A stretch of 52,549 nt of DNA from Ramicandelaber brevisporus (taxonomy: Eukaryota; Kickxellomycota; Ramicandelaberales; Ramicandelaberaceae), in NCBI GenBank assembly GCA_025201865.1, contig MU602738.1, positions 9,417 through 61,965 on the forward strand, in the 5' to 3' direction. Below the pieces are notes generated by a model. The model searched no databases, was not told where the DNA came from, and saw only the letters and a list, made by a program, of their open reading frames with translations. Each line of letters starts with the position of its first letter. Position 1 is the stretch's first letter. Both the position numbers and the translations under genes were made by a program. Positions 20,142 through 30,106 of the stretch are shown piece by piece.

Positions 20142-21620
20142 ATGCGCTTCTCGTTAACCTATCTCGCGGCAGCAGCGGCTGCCGTTGGCACACTGCTTTC
20201 CTCTACCGGCAGCTTTGCCCAAGCTCAAAGTTGCTCTTCAAACTACCTTCGCAAGGAGGTTCGCGAGATGACCATGTCCGAGATGTGGAACTATCTCGTT
20301 GCGCTGAGCACCCTCAAATCAACCGGCCAGTACGACGCTTTTGCCGCTCGTCACGCCGCCAACCTGCGCAATGTTCACAACCACGCTCAGTTCTTGCCGT
20401 GGCATCGTTTCTTCATCTGGGACTTTGAGAGATTGCTGCGCACTGTTAACCGGGATATCGCGCTTCCATACTGGGACTGGACCAAGGACTCCCAGGATGC
20501 GTCTTCGTCGTTGCTTCTGACCGGTTTCCTGTTTGGCTCGGACGGCAACCCGGACAACAATCGCTGTGTTGATGATTCGGTGTTTGGTGTGTGGAAAATG
20601 CGCACTTCTTCAGCGCCTTGTCTGCAGCGCAAGTATGACAAGTCGCAGTACATGTGGAACAACTTGAACGTTCTGGCGTCGATGCAAGCATTCCCCACGT
20701 ACGCCGAATACAACCACGGCATTGAAATCAGTGCTCACGGAACTGCTCACTTGTATCTTGGCGGAGACATGTCGATGGATTGGTCGCCAAACGATCCAAT
20801 GTTCTGGCTTCATCACGCCCAGCTCGATCGCATGTGGGCCATTTGGCAGTTTGGTGACTGGAACAACCGTGTTTATCAGTATGAAGGCCCGAACCCTAAT
20901 GGCTCCAGTGGCGATTTGTACGACTTTTTGACATCGTACGAAGACCGCCAGATTCGCGTCGGCGATGTTATGGCTCTCGGCACCCGCGACATGTGCTATC
21001 TCTACACCAACATGGATCTGGAGGCTCCAAAGATGGCTGCCCGCATGGTCCAGTCGTCATCGGCTAGTCTGAAGCACCTGCGTGAGGTGTTTGGCGAGGA
21101 AGCTCTCAACTCGCCTGTCGCCAAGGCCGCCATCAAGGATCGTGCAATCAAGACCAACTTTGCCAACTCTGGCCTGGGCAAGATGCTGCTTGAGTCGGCT
21201 GCCTCTGCCAATGGTGGATACCCAGAATCCACTCTCACCTATGCCCCAGGATTTGAGTATCTCGCCAACGTCACCAACACCAACACCAACACCAACACGA
21301 ACACTCGCACTTCTCGTGCTGCCACCGTTTCAAAGCAGAAGCAAGGCAAGCCGGACACCAAGCCAGTCACCTCAAATGGCCACGCTACGGGCAAGACGCA
21401 GCCAGTGCCAGCCTCTGGCGACCGCACCCGCAACACTGCTGGTAAGATCAAGCCATCCCCACCAAAGAGCAAGGCGCCGGCCAAGGCCCAGCCAATCTCT
21501 CCGAACCCGATCAAGTATATTCAGATGATGGGCATGGACGTCAATGAGGTGCGCAGCGTTGAGCAGAAGCTTGCCTCTGTTGTTGCTGCTCTCAATGCCA
21601 AGCTAGGATTCTCCAACTAA
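20142..21620 (+). CDS. Secreted tyrosinase (type 3 copper phenol oxidase)
   Basis: The product is 492 residues with a signal peptide (about 1-28, ending FAQAQS). The CuA site has H71, H79 and H88 in H-x4-FLPWHR-x6-E. The CuB site has H199 and H203 (HGTAHLYLGG) and H225 in DPMFWLHHAQLD. Tyrosinases hydroxylate monophenols and oxidise diphenols to quinones for melanin or cross-linking. The secretion signal and missing C-terminal lid domain suggest an extracellular enzyme. After residue 375 there is a Thr-Asn repeat (about 21275-21305) and a Pro/Lys-rich linker, then a short helical end. The linker may attach the enzyme to the wall or be disordered. Confidence 0.93.
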   Translation: MRFSLTYLAAAAAAVGTLLSSTGSFAQAQSCSSNYLRKEVREMTMSEMWNYLVALSTLKSTGQYDAFAARHAANLRNVHNHAQFLPWHRFFIWDFERLLRTVNRDIALPYWDWTKDSQDASSSLLLTGFLFGSDGNPDNNRCVDDSVFGVWKMRTSSAPCLQRKYDKSQYMWNNLNVLASMQAFPTYAEYNHGIEISAHGTAHLYLGGDMSMDWSPNDPMFWLHHAQLDRMWAIWQFGDWNNRVYQYEGPNPNGSSGDLYDFLTSYEDRQIRVGDVMALGTRDMCYLYTNMDLEAPKMAARMVQSSSASLKHLREVFGEEALNSPVAKAAIKDRAIKTNFANSGLGKMLLESAASANGGYPESTLTYAPGFEYLANVTNTNTNTNTNTRTSRAATVSKQKQGKPDTKPVTSNGHATGKTQPVPASGDRTRNTAGKIKPSPPKSKAPAKAQPISPNPIKYIQMMGMDVNEVRSVEQKLASVVAALNAKLGFSN

Positions 21621-22176
21621 CCAAGACTCAGCTCTAAACAGTCCTTTTCTTATTCTCACCCTGTCCCCCTCCCCTACTTAACCCTCCCTTTTTAGCAATT
21701 GGCTGCATCTCACTGTTGTGATCAATGTGATCAATGTGAGCTGTGCGCTCGGTGTATGCGACAAGTGAGAGTGTCGGATGCATGCGATGAGTGAATGCCC
21801 ATGAGTTCCTATTTTCCAGTTGAAATGCAGTCAATGCACAGACCAATCTTGCCTGCTCGCTCAAAATCTCTCGAGCCACCCAATTGGAAGCGTCCAGCCA
21901 CGTATCCAATATTCGGTTCTCTCTCGGCGAGCTTATATGTGCTGATCGTCAAAAAAAAAAAAACTGACAAAAGGCTGACAGAAACCAACAAACGTTTCCC
22001 TGCAACCCGGCTTGGTCATCGCCTGCTTTCGCTTCAGCAACCACGCACTCACTCACATACACCACCCCAACTTTGTCAAACCAAGTTCGTATCGTATACA
22101 ACCTTTACTGTTGTTGCTGTTGCTGTTGCTGTTTCTATAGTTGTTGCTGTTTTCTCCTTCCTCTTTTTCGACCGTT
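21621..22176. promoter_or_regulatory. Spacer between tyrosinase and the SERCA fragment
   Basis: C-rich 3' flank of tyrosinase, an A12 run (about 21951-21962) and a TTGCTG tract just before the ATPase ATG (22108-22150). No gene is seen. Confidence 0.4.
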
Positions 22177-22709
22177 ATGGAGTACGCGCATACACGCAGT
22201 GCTGAAGAAGTGCTGCAGCATTTCCGCGTTTCTCCAGATCGCGGTTTGACTCGCTCGCAAGCTCAGCTGGGCTTGGACCAGTACGGCAAGAATGAGCTTC
22301 CCGAAGAAGAGCCGACTCCACTGTGGCAGATGATCCTCCAACAGTTTGAGGATCAGCTCGTTCTTATCCTCATTGCCTCCGCCGTGATTTCGTTTGTCCT
22401 CGCCTTCTTTGAAGAGGGCGACCGTCTTACTGCCTTTGTCGAGCCTGCCGTCATTGTCTTGATCCTGATTGCCAATGCAACGGTCGGTGTCATCCAAGAG
22501 TCGAATGCCGAGAAGGCTATTGAGGCATTGCGTGAGTATTCACCAGACGAGGCTCATGTTCTTCGTGACGGTGAGGCTATCAAGATTCATGCCACCGATG
22601 TTGTGCCAGGCGATATTGTGGAGCTCGGCCCTGGTGACAAGATACCCGCCGACTGCCGTCTGTTGAAACTGCGCTCTGCTGTTTTGACCATTGATCAAGC
22701 GCTGCTTAC
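22177..22709 (+). CDS. SERCA-type P2A Ca2+-ATPase, N-terminal fragment A (runs into gap)
   Basis: These 177 residues match the start of the sarco/endoplasmic reticulum Ca2+-ATPase family: cation-ATPase N domain (EEVLQHF...GLTRSQ...YGKNELP), M1-M2 (LVLILIASAVISFVLAFFEEG; AFVEPAVIVLILIANATVGV), QESNAEKAIEALREY and the start of the actuator domain (VVPGDIVELGPGDKIPADCR). The frame enters 10 Ns just before the expected TGES motif. About 800 more residues are expected, including the DKTGT site. SERCA pumps load Ca2+ into the ER. The locus is incomplete because of the assembly. Confidence 0.88.
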
Positions 22710-22719
22710 NNNNNNNNNN
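22710..22719. other. 10-N assembly gap of unknown true size
   Basis: Two SERCA amino-terminal fragments converge on this gap, each lacking more than 80 percent of its protein. The real distance should be several kilobases unless the join is wrong. Confidence 0.9.
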
Positions 22720-23084
22720 GCCTTCTCAGCATTCGACTCTTGGATGACACCAACCGTTGCATTGGCAATCAAGATCAAGACAATGACGGCAGGCTCGACA
22801 AAGGCGCTCATCCAGCTTTCAGCTGAAGTTGCTGATGAATGAATGGTGTCAACGAGTGCCAATGCAAAGGAGACGACAGCAGATGCGAGCAAAATCAGAA
22901 CGAGTCTGTCCTCAAACTGCTGGAGCACCAGCTTCCACAGCGGAGCTGGTTCGGGACGTGGAATCTCATTACGGCCATGTTCTTCCAGGGCAACAATAGC
23001 CTGAGCACTGGTCAGACCGCGTGCTGGAGATGTATTGAAGGCGGTGAGCACTTCTTCTATCGGCAATGCGTGTGCCTTGTTCAT
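22720..23084 (-). CDS. SERCA-type P2A Ca2+-ATPase, N-terminal fragment B (runs into gap)
   Basis: The ATG at 23084 opens 121 residues, MNKAHALPIEEVL..., with GLTSAQ, EEHGRNEIP, M1 and M2, ending at QESNAEK against the gap. An upstream in-frame ATG (23243) adds a stretch with no homology. It is a paralogue of fragment A, not a copy: the N-termini differ and B has a longer M1-M2 loop (VDTIHSSATSAESWM). The last 45 or so bases before the gap differ from A at only about two positions. It is divergent from the PIG-F homologue, about 215 bp away. Function as for A. Confidence 0.83.
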
Positions 23085-23299
23085 TGAAAGAAAGTAAAAT
23101 GGAGAAAATGTATCAAGTTGAAAATAGTAGCGAGGCAGAAGGGAAGTGCAGCGTACAGCTCTGCGTTGGTTTCTATCGTCTACTAGCTCTGATCCTTCCA
23201 TTGCATCTATACCCCCTGATGGAAGGTTGCCGCCGTGTTCCACGGGCTGTCAAGTCGAAGGAGTTAGATGTCAACTGCTGTTCGAACGCACAACTCTCA

Positions 23300-23926
23300 A
23301 TGGCCTGTTTATTCGAAGCCTCGCCCTTCCTCCTCTCCTCTATTGTGTTCAATAAGTGCAAAGTCTTCGAAATTCTGACGGTGATGCTGGAGTTGATCGA
23401 CACTCTGGCGCCAGTAGCTCTCCTGTTGATCGTGCAGGCTGGCGGCGGCGCACTGGGAGATGACATTGCCACTTACCTCCGCTATGTTTGTATCGCCCTT
23501 ACGATCGTGAAGACTGCAAGCTGGACACTCTCATCTCGACTGCTCTCGTCGCTTGTTGGCTTAGGCAGTGCTGCAGTAAGCGTGCCAGTGCTCTATATGC
23601 TAGCCGTCTTGCTCGGTGCACCCCTGTACGCGACTGTTGCAAAGGACACTGTCGAACTTACTTTGCTTGGCGCGACATTTGTGGCTCTTACGCTAACGAC
23701 ATCCTCGCTGGACAGCACCAACATTTTGAGATGGCACGATAAAGTATCGACAGCACAATTGAGACGGAGAGGAGTGGCCCTCATTTCCACGCTTGCCGGT
23801 GTATGGATTAGCGCGTTTGCGATTCCACTTGACTGGGAGAGACCATGGCAGCGATGGCCGATACCAATCGTGTTCGGATCTGCATTGGGCAGACTCATCG
23901 GTGGCATCCTTAACCTTGTGCTATAG
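23300..23926 (+). CDS. GPI11: GPI11 / PIG-F, GPI-anchor ethanolamine phosphate transferase subunit
   Basis: The signature is near the C-terminus: GVWISAFAIPLDWERPWQRWPI, followed by a final hydrophobic helix, as in PIG-F. Another shared block is YMLAVLLGAPLY followed by a long hydrophobic stretch. PIG-F partners PIG-O and PIG-G to add phosphoethanolamine to GPI-anchor mannoses in the ER membrane. From the ATG at 23300 the protein is 208 residues with about six hydrophobic segments, close to the usual 200-220. The frame is open back to 23066, where it would overlap the start of the divergent ATPase. 23384 is an alternative start. Confidence 0.88.
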   Translation: MACLFEASPFLLSSIVFNKCKVFEILTVMLELIDTLAPVALLLIVQAGGGALGDDIATYLRYVCIALTIVKTASWTLSSRLLSSLVGLGSAAVSVPVLYMLAVLLGAPLYATVAKDTVELTLLGATFVALTLTTSSLDSTNILRWHDKVSTAQLRRRGVALISTLAGVWISAFAIPLDWERPWQRWPIPIVFGSALGRLIGGILNLVL

Positions 23927-24072
23927 AAATCTCCCTCTTCCCTCTTCCCTCTTCCCTCGCTCCTGTCTCTCTTTCTTTCTTTCTCTCTCTCAATCTCAAA
24001 ATGATTCGGTAGTTTAAGATACTGTCAGAAAAAGGTTACATTGAAGAACGAATACGTTGAGTTTGCTCCACA
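23927..24072. repeat. Spacer with C/T-rich (TTCCCTC)n tract
   Basis: Short tandem CTCTTCCCT units at about 23928-23960 form the 3' flank of GPI11, convergent with the next small gene. Nothing else is seen. Confidence 0.45.
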
Positions 24073-24285
24073 TCATGGAGTGGGCACTGTGAAAGGCGGT
24101 AGGATTGTGCCTTTGATCGGCTTGGTTGGAAGTTCGAGACACGTCTTTGGACCACCAGCTCCTGGGGGACTCTCTTCCATGATATAGGTAAACGTTGGAC
24201 ATAGCGGTAGCACAGTCTCGCCTGTCACTATCACTGCAGTTATGGCGGCAAGCACGGCTGCCGTCAAGCGTCTAAACTTTATCAT
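24073..24285 (-). CDS. Small secreted Pro-rich protein
   Basis: The ATG at 24285 opens 70 residues that start with a good signal peptide (FRRLTAAVLAAITAVIVTG). A mature part of about 48 residues, rich in Pro and Thr, has two cysteines. It resembles no family I know. In-frame ATGs 9 and more codons upstream come from a (GACAAT)n-like repeat and would displace the signal peptide. Support is the signal peptide and the isolated frame only. Confidence 0.5.
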   Translation of the reverse strand: MIKFRRLTAAVLAAITAVIVTGETVLPLCPTFTYIMEESPPGAGGPKTCLELPTKPIKGTILPPFTVPTP

Positions 24286-24610
24286 TGTCATTGTCATTGT
24301 CACGGATGTGCAAGGATGGAGCAATTGAGAGTTTGAAATTTGAAAGGAGATGCAAAGAGTGAAGGCAAAGAATTGAACAATGCGTGCATGAGGTGCATAA
24401 TTGAAGGACGTGGATGTGGATGAGGGAACAGCAGAAGATGGTCAACAATAAGAGTATCAACACATTGACTGTCGAGATGTTGGCTATGAACGCGATATTG
24501 CATTTACAGGAACATAATGGAATTGTTATACATTTCCAAACAGTCAAACAGCCAAACGGCCAGCCCAAAAAATAATAATAATAATAATAATAAAAAAGAC
24601 AAGGAAGGAA
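24286..24610. promoter_or_regulatory. Divergent spacer with (AAT)n repeat
   Basis: It lies between the starts of the small secreted gene (minus) and SF3A1 (plus). An (AAT)n run at about 24567-24593 precedes the SF3A1 ATG. A TTTACAG at 24503-24509 could be a splice acceptor, but no upstream exon in frame was found. Confidence 0.35.
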
Positions 24611-25684
24611 ATGAACGAATCGCGACAAGAACCAGCGTTGATCGCTGCAAAACTGTCAGAAGAGGATGCTGCAAACGAAGCGACCAGTGCAGATCACGTC
24701 GAACAGGCGTCTGCACCAAGCACGGTTCCACTTCCGAAGCTCGAGTTTGTCACAGCGACACCCGCGGTGACTGTTCGCGACATGGAGCTACTGAGGCTCA
24801 CTGCACAGTACGTAGCTTTGCATGGGCCGTCATTTGCGCAGCAGCTACTCCTTCAGACTCATCATAGCGATCCATCTGCTACCATGCAGTTTGACTTTTT
24901 GCGAGCGGGCCACTCTTTGCTGCCCACTTTTGAGGAACTGGTTGCACAGTATCAGAGTATTTTGCGCAACAATCCAGCGACAACATCGACGTTGCTGAGG
25001 GATGAAGCGGCCGCTGGTTTGCCGTCAGTGTATGAACGTGTTAAGCGAAGAGCCACGGGGATGGAGGAGAATGAAGCCAGGCGACGACAGGCACGGAAAG
25101 ATAGAGTGGAGGCGATGACATCGCAAAGGCGAGATCCTGTAGATTGGAGACATGGCTTTGTAGTTGTAGCTAGCGTGGAGTTTACTGCGGCGGACGATGA
25201 AAAGGAGAGTGATATCCAGGTGCCAATCAACAAGGACGATATCGCGCGACTAAGCATTGCTGAGCGACGTAGAATTGCTGAAGGAGGCAATATTGATCAA
25301 GATGACACGATGAAGATAGCGCAAACAGAAGCATCATCGACACAAACAGCTTCAACAGCATCGGCTGGATTGATGATGAAGTGTCCACAGTGTCAGCAGC
25401 TTATTCCAGCAGACGAGCTTAACGAGCATTTGCGAATTGAGTTGCGAGATCATCGATACAAGATGCAGCATGAGCAGCAAGAACAGCGCTACGCTGAGCG
25501 AGACAGTAGTGTCAATATGGACGGTGAAGCTGCACTGAGAATCCTACAAAGCACCGTGCAGAGAAGATCAGATGTGTTCAACCAAGGTGATCAATCCACT
25601 CAGCAACCTCAATCAAAGCCACAGTCACACCAGTATCAGCAACGGGGTGGATACCAGGGCAGGAAAAGAGGGCGACATTTCTGA
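24611..25684 (+). CDS. SF3A1: SF3A1 (Prp21/SAP114), U2 snRNP SF3a subunit, short form with one SURP
   Basis: The product is 357 residues. LEFVTATP...RDMELLRLTAQYVALHGPSF...QFDFLRAGHSLLPTFEELV (about 45-120) matches the second SURP module of SF3A1. DPVDWRHGFVVVASVEF (about 177-195) matches its IDWHDFVVVETVDF segment. A final domain has CPQCQQLIPADELNEHLRIEL...RRSDVF (about 258-330), then a Gln/Arg-rich tail. SF3A1 joins SF3A2 and SF3A3 in the U2 snRNP during branch-site recognition. The family normally has two SURP modules; the first is absent, and so is the C-terminal ubiquitin-like domain of the animal protein. Either the first module was lost or an upstream exon is unseen. I found no exon in the 325 bp upstream. 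Confidence 0.88.
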   Translation: MNESRQEPALIAAKLSEEDAANEATSADHVEQASAPSTVPLPKLEFVTATPAVTVRDMELLRLTAQYVALHGPSFAQQLLLQTHHSDPSATMQFDFLRAGHSLLPTFEELVAQYQSILRNNPATTSTLLRDEAAAGLPSVYERVKRRATGMEENEARRRQARKDRVEAMTSQRRDPVDWRHGFVVVASVEFTAADDEKESDIQVPINKDDIARLSIAERRRIAEGGNIDQDDTMKIAQTEASSTQTASTASAGLMMKCPQCQQLIPADELNEHLRIELRDHRYKMQHEQQEQRYAERDSSVNMDGEAALRILQSTVQRRSDVFNQGDQSTQQPQSKPQSHQYQQRGGYQGRKRGRHF

Positions 25685-26098
25685 ACCTGGCCCTAGACGG
25701 CAATCGGATCCACACTTGGTCGAACTTAAATGTACTGCTTTTGTTCCAAATTTAATTCATTGGCAGATAGAGCATAGGATGTCCATCAATTACATTGTAA
25801 ATGGAAGTAGCTCTATCATCGTATCACACAATAATAGCTGCATATGTGGATACATGCATGCTCATAAAGCTACCGGTATTCCCGCGTCTTAGCTGCCATT
25901 GTCATTCCAGCTGAACACAATCAGTACTCTCTGACCACACAGTACTGCTTCTTAATGATGTGCGAAAAGCGATATTCAAATCCATCATCATCGTTTTTGT
26001 TTGTCCGCGTTCTGATTTCTCGCTTTGAATAGAAAATTATTTTTAACAAAAAAAGAAAAGAAAATAATAACACAAAACAAGACTATCGATCTATCGAG
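25685..26098. promoter_or_regulatory. Spacer upstream of DBP10
   Basis: There is an A/T-rich part and an A-rich leader (26035-26085) directly before the DBP10 ATG. No gene or distinct motif is seen. Confidence 0.4.
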
Positions 26099-29000
26099 AT
26101 GGCATCAACGGCGAGATCAGCCAGGGCAGGCAAGCCGAAAGCAGCGGGTAGCAAGTTTGCAGGCGGCAACAAGAGACGGCCTGGTGCAAAAGGACGCAGT
26201 TTTGGTGCACGAGATGCAGATGATTCACAGGAACAGCAGCAACAGCAACAAAAGAAGAAGCCAGTAGCAGCTAAGGCGAAGCCACAGAAGAAGGCAGGAT
26301 GGCGAGGACCAGTTTCTCATCCAAAGGCCAAACCAGCTCAACAACAACAGCAACAGCAACAACAGCAGCAACAAAAATCACAATCTAAGCAGAATGATGG
26401 AAAGAAAGGCAAAGCCAATGCTGACACATCCAAAAAGGGTAACCAAAAGTGGAAGAAGAATAAGCAGAATGGCTCAGACGATGAGGAAGAGGTTGAAGAG
26501 TTTGAGGTTGTACCGATTGATGGAAAATATTCAAAGAATGATGACAACGAAGAAGCCGAAGAAGATGATGGTAAATTCAACTCTAGTGATGACGATGATG
26601 CTGATGACGATGAGGATGATGATGAAGATGGTGCTGATGAGAGTGGATTTTCTGATTTAGACTCTGATGTAGGCAGTGAAGATGAATGGACAGATATCAA
26701 TGAAAAGAAGGCTGCTACTAATTCAGCCAAGAATGAGTTTTCAGTTGATGACATCTTCCGTGGACTGGATGGTTCAGCCGATACAAATAAAAATACACGC
26801 AACAATAGCAGTAACCATAATGGCAATGGTGAAGATTATGACAGTGAGCAGTCTGATGATGACAACGATGACATGGATGATTTGGAAATTTCTCGGCAGA
26901 TTAGAGCAGCCAACAGAAAGAAGAAGAAATCCGGAGGATTCCAGTCAATGGGATTGCTGCATCAGTTATTCAAGGGCATTCAGCACAAAGGATACAAAGT
27001 GCCCACTCCTATTCAGCGCAAGACAATTCCAATGATTTTGGAAGGAAAAGATGTGGTTGGAATGGCGAGAACTGGTTCAGGTAAATCTGCTGCATTCTTA
27101 ATTCCATTGATTAACAAATTAAAACAGCACTCAGCCATGGTAGGCATGAGAGCACTGGTGTTGTCTCCAAACAGAGAATTGGCCATGCAGACCCATAAAG
27201 TAACTCAGGAGCTCGCAAAGTACACTGACTTGAAGAGCTGTGTGATTGTTGGAGGTGACTCACTGGAGGAGCAATTCAGCATGTTCAAGGCCAATCCTGA
27301 TATTGTTATAGCCACTCCTGGTCGATTGTTGCATTTGCTGGTTGAGATTAAATCACTGAGTTTGGAAAAGGTTGAGTATGTTGTATTTGATGAAGCTGAT
27401 CGTCTGTTTGAGCAAGGCTTTGAAACTCAATTGTTTGAAATTTTACACAGACTGCCTTCATCTCGCCAGACTGTGCTGTTTTCGGCAACTCTTCCGCGCA
27501 ATTTGGTTGACTTTGCAAATGCTGGTTTGCAGAATCCAGAATTGGTTAGATTGGATGTTGAGTCTAAAATTAGTCAAGATTTGGAAATGACATTCTTTAA
27601 CACTAAGATGGAAGAGAAGGATGGTGCATTGTTGTACTTGCTAAGAGAAGTTATCAAAGTGCCTCTCGCTGCTGACATGCCTAAATTCACTTCATCGCAG
27701 AATAAAAAGGGAAAATACAAGAACAAGAATCGTAAGAACAATAATGGCGATGATAGTGGCAATGGTGATAATCCAGATGAGGAGTCTGGAAATGTGAATA
27801 CTTTCAAAGGAGATGGAACCAGTGGAAACACAATTATCTTTACATCGACTAAGCATCACGTTGAGTACTTGGCAAACCTGCTTGAGCAGTGCGGATATGC
27901 TACATCACATGTGTACGGTTCACTTGATCAGACTATGCGCAATATTCAAATTGAGAGATTCCGCAGTGGACGCACACCTATCATGATTGTGACAGACATT
28001 GCTGCTCGTGGTATTGATATCCCCATTTTGGAGTATGTGATCAACTATGACTTTGTTGATAACAGCAAGACCTTTATCCACAGAGTTGGACGTGTTGCTC
28101 GTGCTGGAAGACGCGGTTGGGCGTACTCTTTGGTCACAACTGACGACATGGCCTACCTGCTTGACTTGCAGCTATTCTTGTCTCGTACTTTGCGACTGGG
28201 TGCAGCTGGTGTTGTGGTCAAGTCTACATCTTCCCTTGATAACGACTCTTCATCGACTGGTGTTGAGGTGCAGGGTCCACCTGATTACTCTCGCGACATT
28301 GTGCTTGGTCAGCTGTCGCATCACATTGTATCGTTGGATGTGGAATATGTCACGAATAGATTGAGAGAGAATGACACTTTGAGAGCACTGGCAGAAATTG
28401 CAGAGCGTGGTTTCAGACTGTATAAAAAGACACGCAAGACAGCAGCATCGGAGTCATACAAGAGAAGCAAAGAAATTATGGCACTGCCTGCATTCTCGGA
28501 AACACATCATTTGCTGGCACATTTGATTGACTCATCTGAGCAAGAGCGCATCAATATGGTTAATGCAATCTCATCCTTTAGACCAAGCGAGACTATATTT
28601 GAAATTGGAAACCGTGGCTTAAAGAGCACTGCTTTAATTGGGCTGTCTTCCAATAATAAAAACAGCAGCAAGAATGTATTGGATGATAACAAGATGAGTG
28701 TGGTTCAGATTATGAAGAATAGAAGAGCTAAGTTTGATGAGAAGATTCAGGCGAATAGACAGAGACACCAGGCCGCCATTCAGCAACAGCAGGCTCAGCT
28801 CGAGCAGGCTTCAAGTGGAATAACTACAACTACTACAACTACAACAGCTGCAGCTGGTTCAAGTGGAGTTACAGCCATCACAGTTGAAAATAGCTCTGCC
28901 AACAATAAATCATATAGAGATTCAGAGTACTATTTGTCGCACTATCAAGCAGATGCAAACACAGAGCGTGGCTACTCAATGAGTAAAGGCACAACTTTTG

Positions 29001-29605
29001 CTGAGCAGACCCAGAACATTTCATTTGACATGACCGGTGATGAAGGCTCGCGCAGCTTGCAGCAGCTGGGCCATACTCACCGCTCGGCAGGCGTTGGATT
29101 GAAGTGGGATAAGAAGAAGAAGAGATTTATGAAAGGAAATGGAGCTGGCTCTGATAACAAGAAGATGATCAAAATGGAGTCTGGATTGCGCTTGCCCGAA
29201 TCATTCAGCTCGGGTGCATTTGAAGAATGGCAGAAGAAGACGAAGACTGTCCTGCCGCGTGCTGGTGAGCGTGAGTTGGAGAATGCAGACATGCCTCAGA
29301 AGTCAAGATATAGACACAACAAAGTGTTTGCTCCGAAAGAAAAGGATCGCTACATGGATGAGTCTCGAGGCGACCGGAAGCGGAAGCGCGCAGCTGCTGA
29401 GGCCGATGGTGGTGGTGGTGGTGGCTCATCGATGCCAACCAGCGCCAATCAGAACAAGAGAGTCAAGTCTGAACTGCGCACATTTGAGCAGGTTCGCAAG
29501 AATAGAATTGCACTTGAGAAGCGCCGTGAAAAGACTGGCCGTCATAGCAGCAGCTCAAAGGGCAAAGGCAAAGGTAAAGGTAAAGGCAAAGGCTCGAGAC
29601 ATTAA
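26099..29605 (+). CDS. DBP10: DBP10, DEAD-box RNA helicase of 60S ribosome assembly
   Basis: The product is 1168 residues. A basic polyQ/Lys head and a long acidic Asp/Glu stretch (about 120-265) precede the helicase core: Q motif (GLLHQLFKGIQHKGYKVPTPIQ, about 285), Walker A ARTGSGKS (about 323), DEAD (431-434), SAT (462-464) and HRVGRVARAGR (about 661). A family-typical block near the C-terminus, AGVGLKWDKKKKRFMKG then LPESFSSGAFEEWQKKTK, is the Dbp10 C-terminal domain. The end is basic (GKGKGKGKG). Dbp10/DDX54 acts in the nucleolus on pre-60S particles. A charged insert between the two RecA domains (about 540-570) and the Gln/Asp runs make it longer than the yeast protein (995 residues). 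The intact frame shows no intron. Confidence 0.96.
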   Translation: MASTARSARAGKPKAAGSKFAGGNKRRPGAKGRSFGARDADDSQEQQQQQQKKKPVAAKAKPQKKAGWRGPVSHPKAKPAQQQQQQQQQQQQKSQSKQNDGKKGKANADTSKKGNQKWKKNKQNGSDDEEEVEEFEVVPIDGKYSKNDDNEEAEEDDGKFNSSDDDDADDDEDDDEDGADESGFSDLDSDVGSEDEWTDINEKKAATNSAKNEFSVDDIFRGLDGSADTNKNTRNNSSNHNGNGEDYDSEQSDDDNDDMDDLEISRQIRAANRKKKKSGGFQSMGLLHQLFKGIQHKGYKVPTPIQRKTIPMILEGKDVVGMARTGSGKSAAFLIPLINKLKQHSAMVGMRALVLSPNRELAMQTHKVTQELAKYTDLKSCVIVGGDSLEEQFSMFKANPDIVIATPGRLLHLLVEIKSLSLEKVEYVVFDEADRLFEQGFETQLFEILHRLPSSRQTVLFSATLPRNLVDFANAGLQNPELVRLDVESKISQDLEMTFFNTKMEEKDGALLYLLREVIKVPLAADMPKFTSSQNKKGKYKNKNRKNNNGDDSGNGDNPDEESGNVNTFKGDGTSGNTIIFTSTKHHVEYLANLLEQCGYATSHVYGSLDQTMRNIQIERFRSGRTPIMIVTDIAARGIDIPILEYVINYDFVDNSKTFIHRVGRVARAGRRGWAYSLVTTDDMAYLLDLQLFLSRTLRLGAAGVVVKSTSSLDNDSSSTGVEVQGPPDYSRDIVLGQLSHHIVSLDVEYVTNRLRENDTLRALAEIAERGFRLYKKTRKTAASESYKRSKEIMALPAFSETHHLLAHLIDSSEQERINMVNAISSFRPSETIFEIGNRGLKSTALIGLSSNNKNSSKNVLDDNKMSVVQIMKNRRAKFDEKIQANRQRHQAAIQQQQAQLEQASSGITTTTTTTTAAAGSSGVTAITVENSSANNKSYRDSEYYLSHYQADANTERGYSMSKGTTFAEQTQNISFDMTGDEGSRSLQQLGHTHRSAGVGLKWDKKKKRFMKGNGAGSDNKKMIKMESGLRLPESFSSGAFEEWQKKTKTVLPRAGERELENADMPQKSRYRHNKVFAPKEKDRYMDESRGDRKRKRAAAEADGGGGGGSSMPTSANQNKRVKSELRTFEQVRKNRIALEKRREKTGRHSSSSKGKGKGKGKGKGSRH

Positions 29606-30106
29606 GTATCCTCTCTTAATTTTCTACTTTTAGTATTACTTCTTTGAAAGAATTAGTCTGTTTATTGTCACTGTTAGTTGATGGGTGGCTTTCACAACTC
29701 TGTACAACTCTCTCATTCACTCATTCACTCACTCGCTCACTCACTCTCTCTCACTGTCGCTTCGCATTAGTCGGAACTCCGCTACAGACATCTAAATTGA
29801 ATGTGGGGAGGTGCGTGTGTGGGTGTGGGCGTGGGCAGTGCTTTTTTGTCCTTTTCGTTGTTGCTTTTTTATTCCGAAATCTACAAAGACTGCCAACAGG
29901 ATTGCTCGTGATTGACGCAAGAAGCCGTTAGCAATCATCAGTAGAAGCTGCTGGCCGTCTCGCTCACCATCTAGTCCCGCCCCTGCCCCAGCTTCTCTTC
30001 CTCCTCCCTCTCTTCCTCCTCCCTTTCCCCCCTTTTTTCTTCTCTAATAACTTCTCTCGTCTTCCTGTTACCGGAAACCACTCATCTACCTGTTAGCACT
30101 AATAGT
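29606..30106. promoter_or_regulatory. Spacer with CTCA repeats and pyrimidine-rich leader
   Basis: (CTCATTCA/CTCACTCA)n-like sequence lies at about 29710-29755, and a long C/T-rich leader (about 29990-30060) precedes the membrane-protein gene. No gene is seen. Confidence 0.45.

Noticed and set aside
26338-26826. 162-codon Ser-rich antisense frame
   Set aside because: It is the reverse complement of the Asp/Glu-rich acidic region of DBP10.
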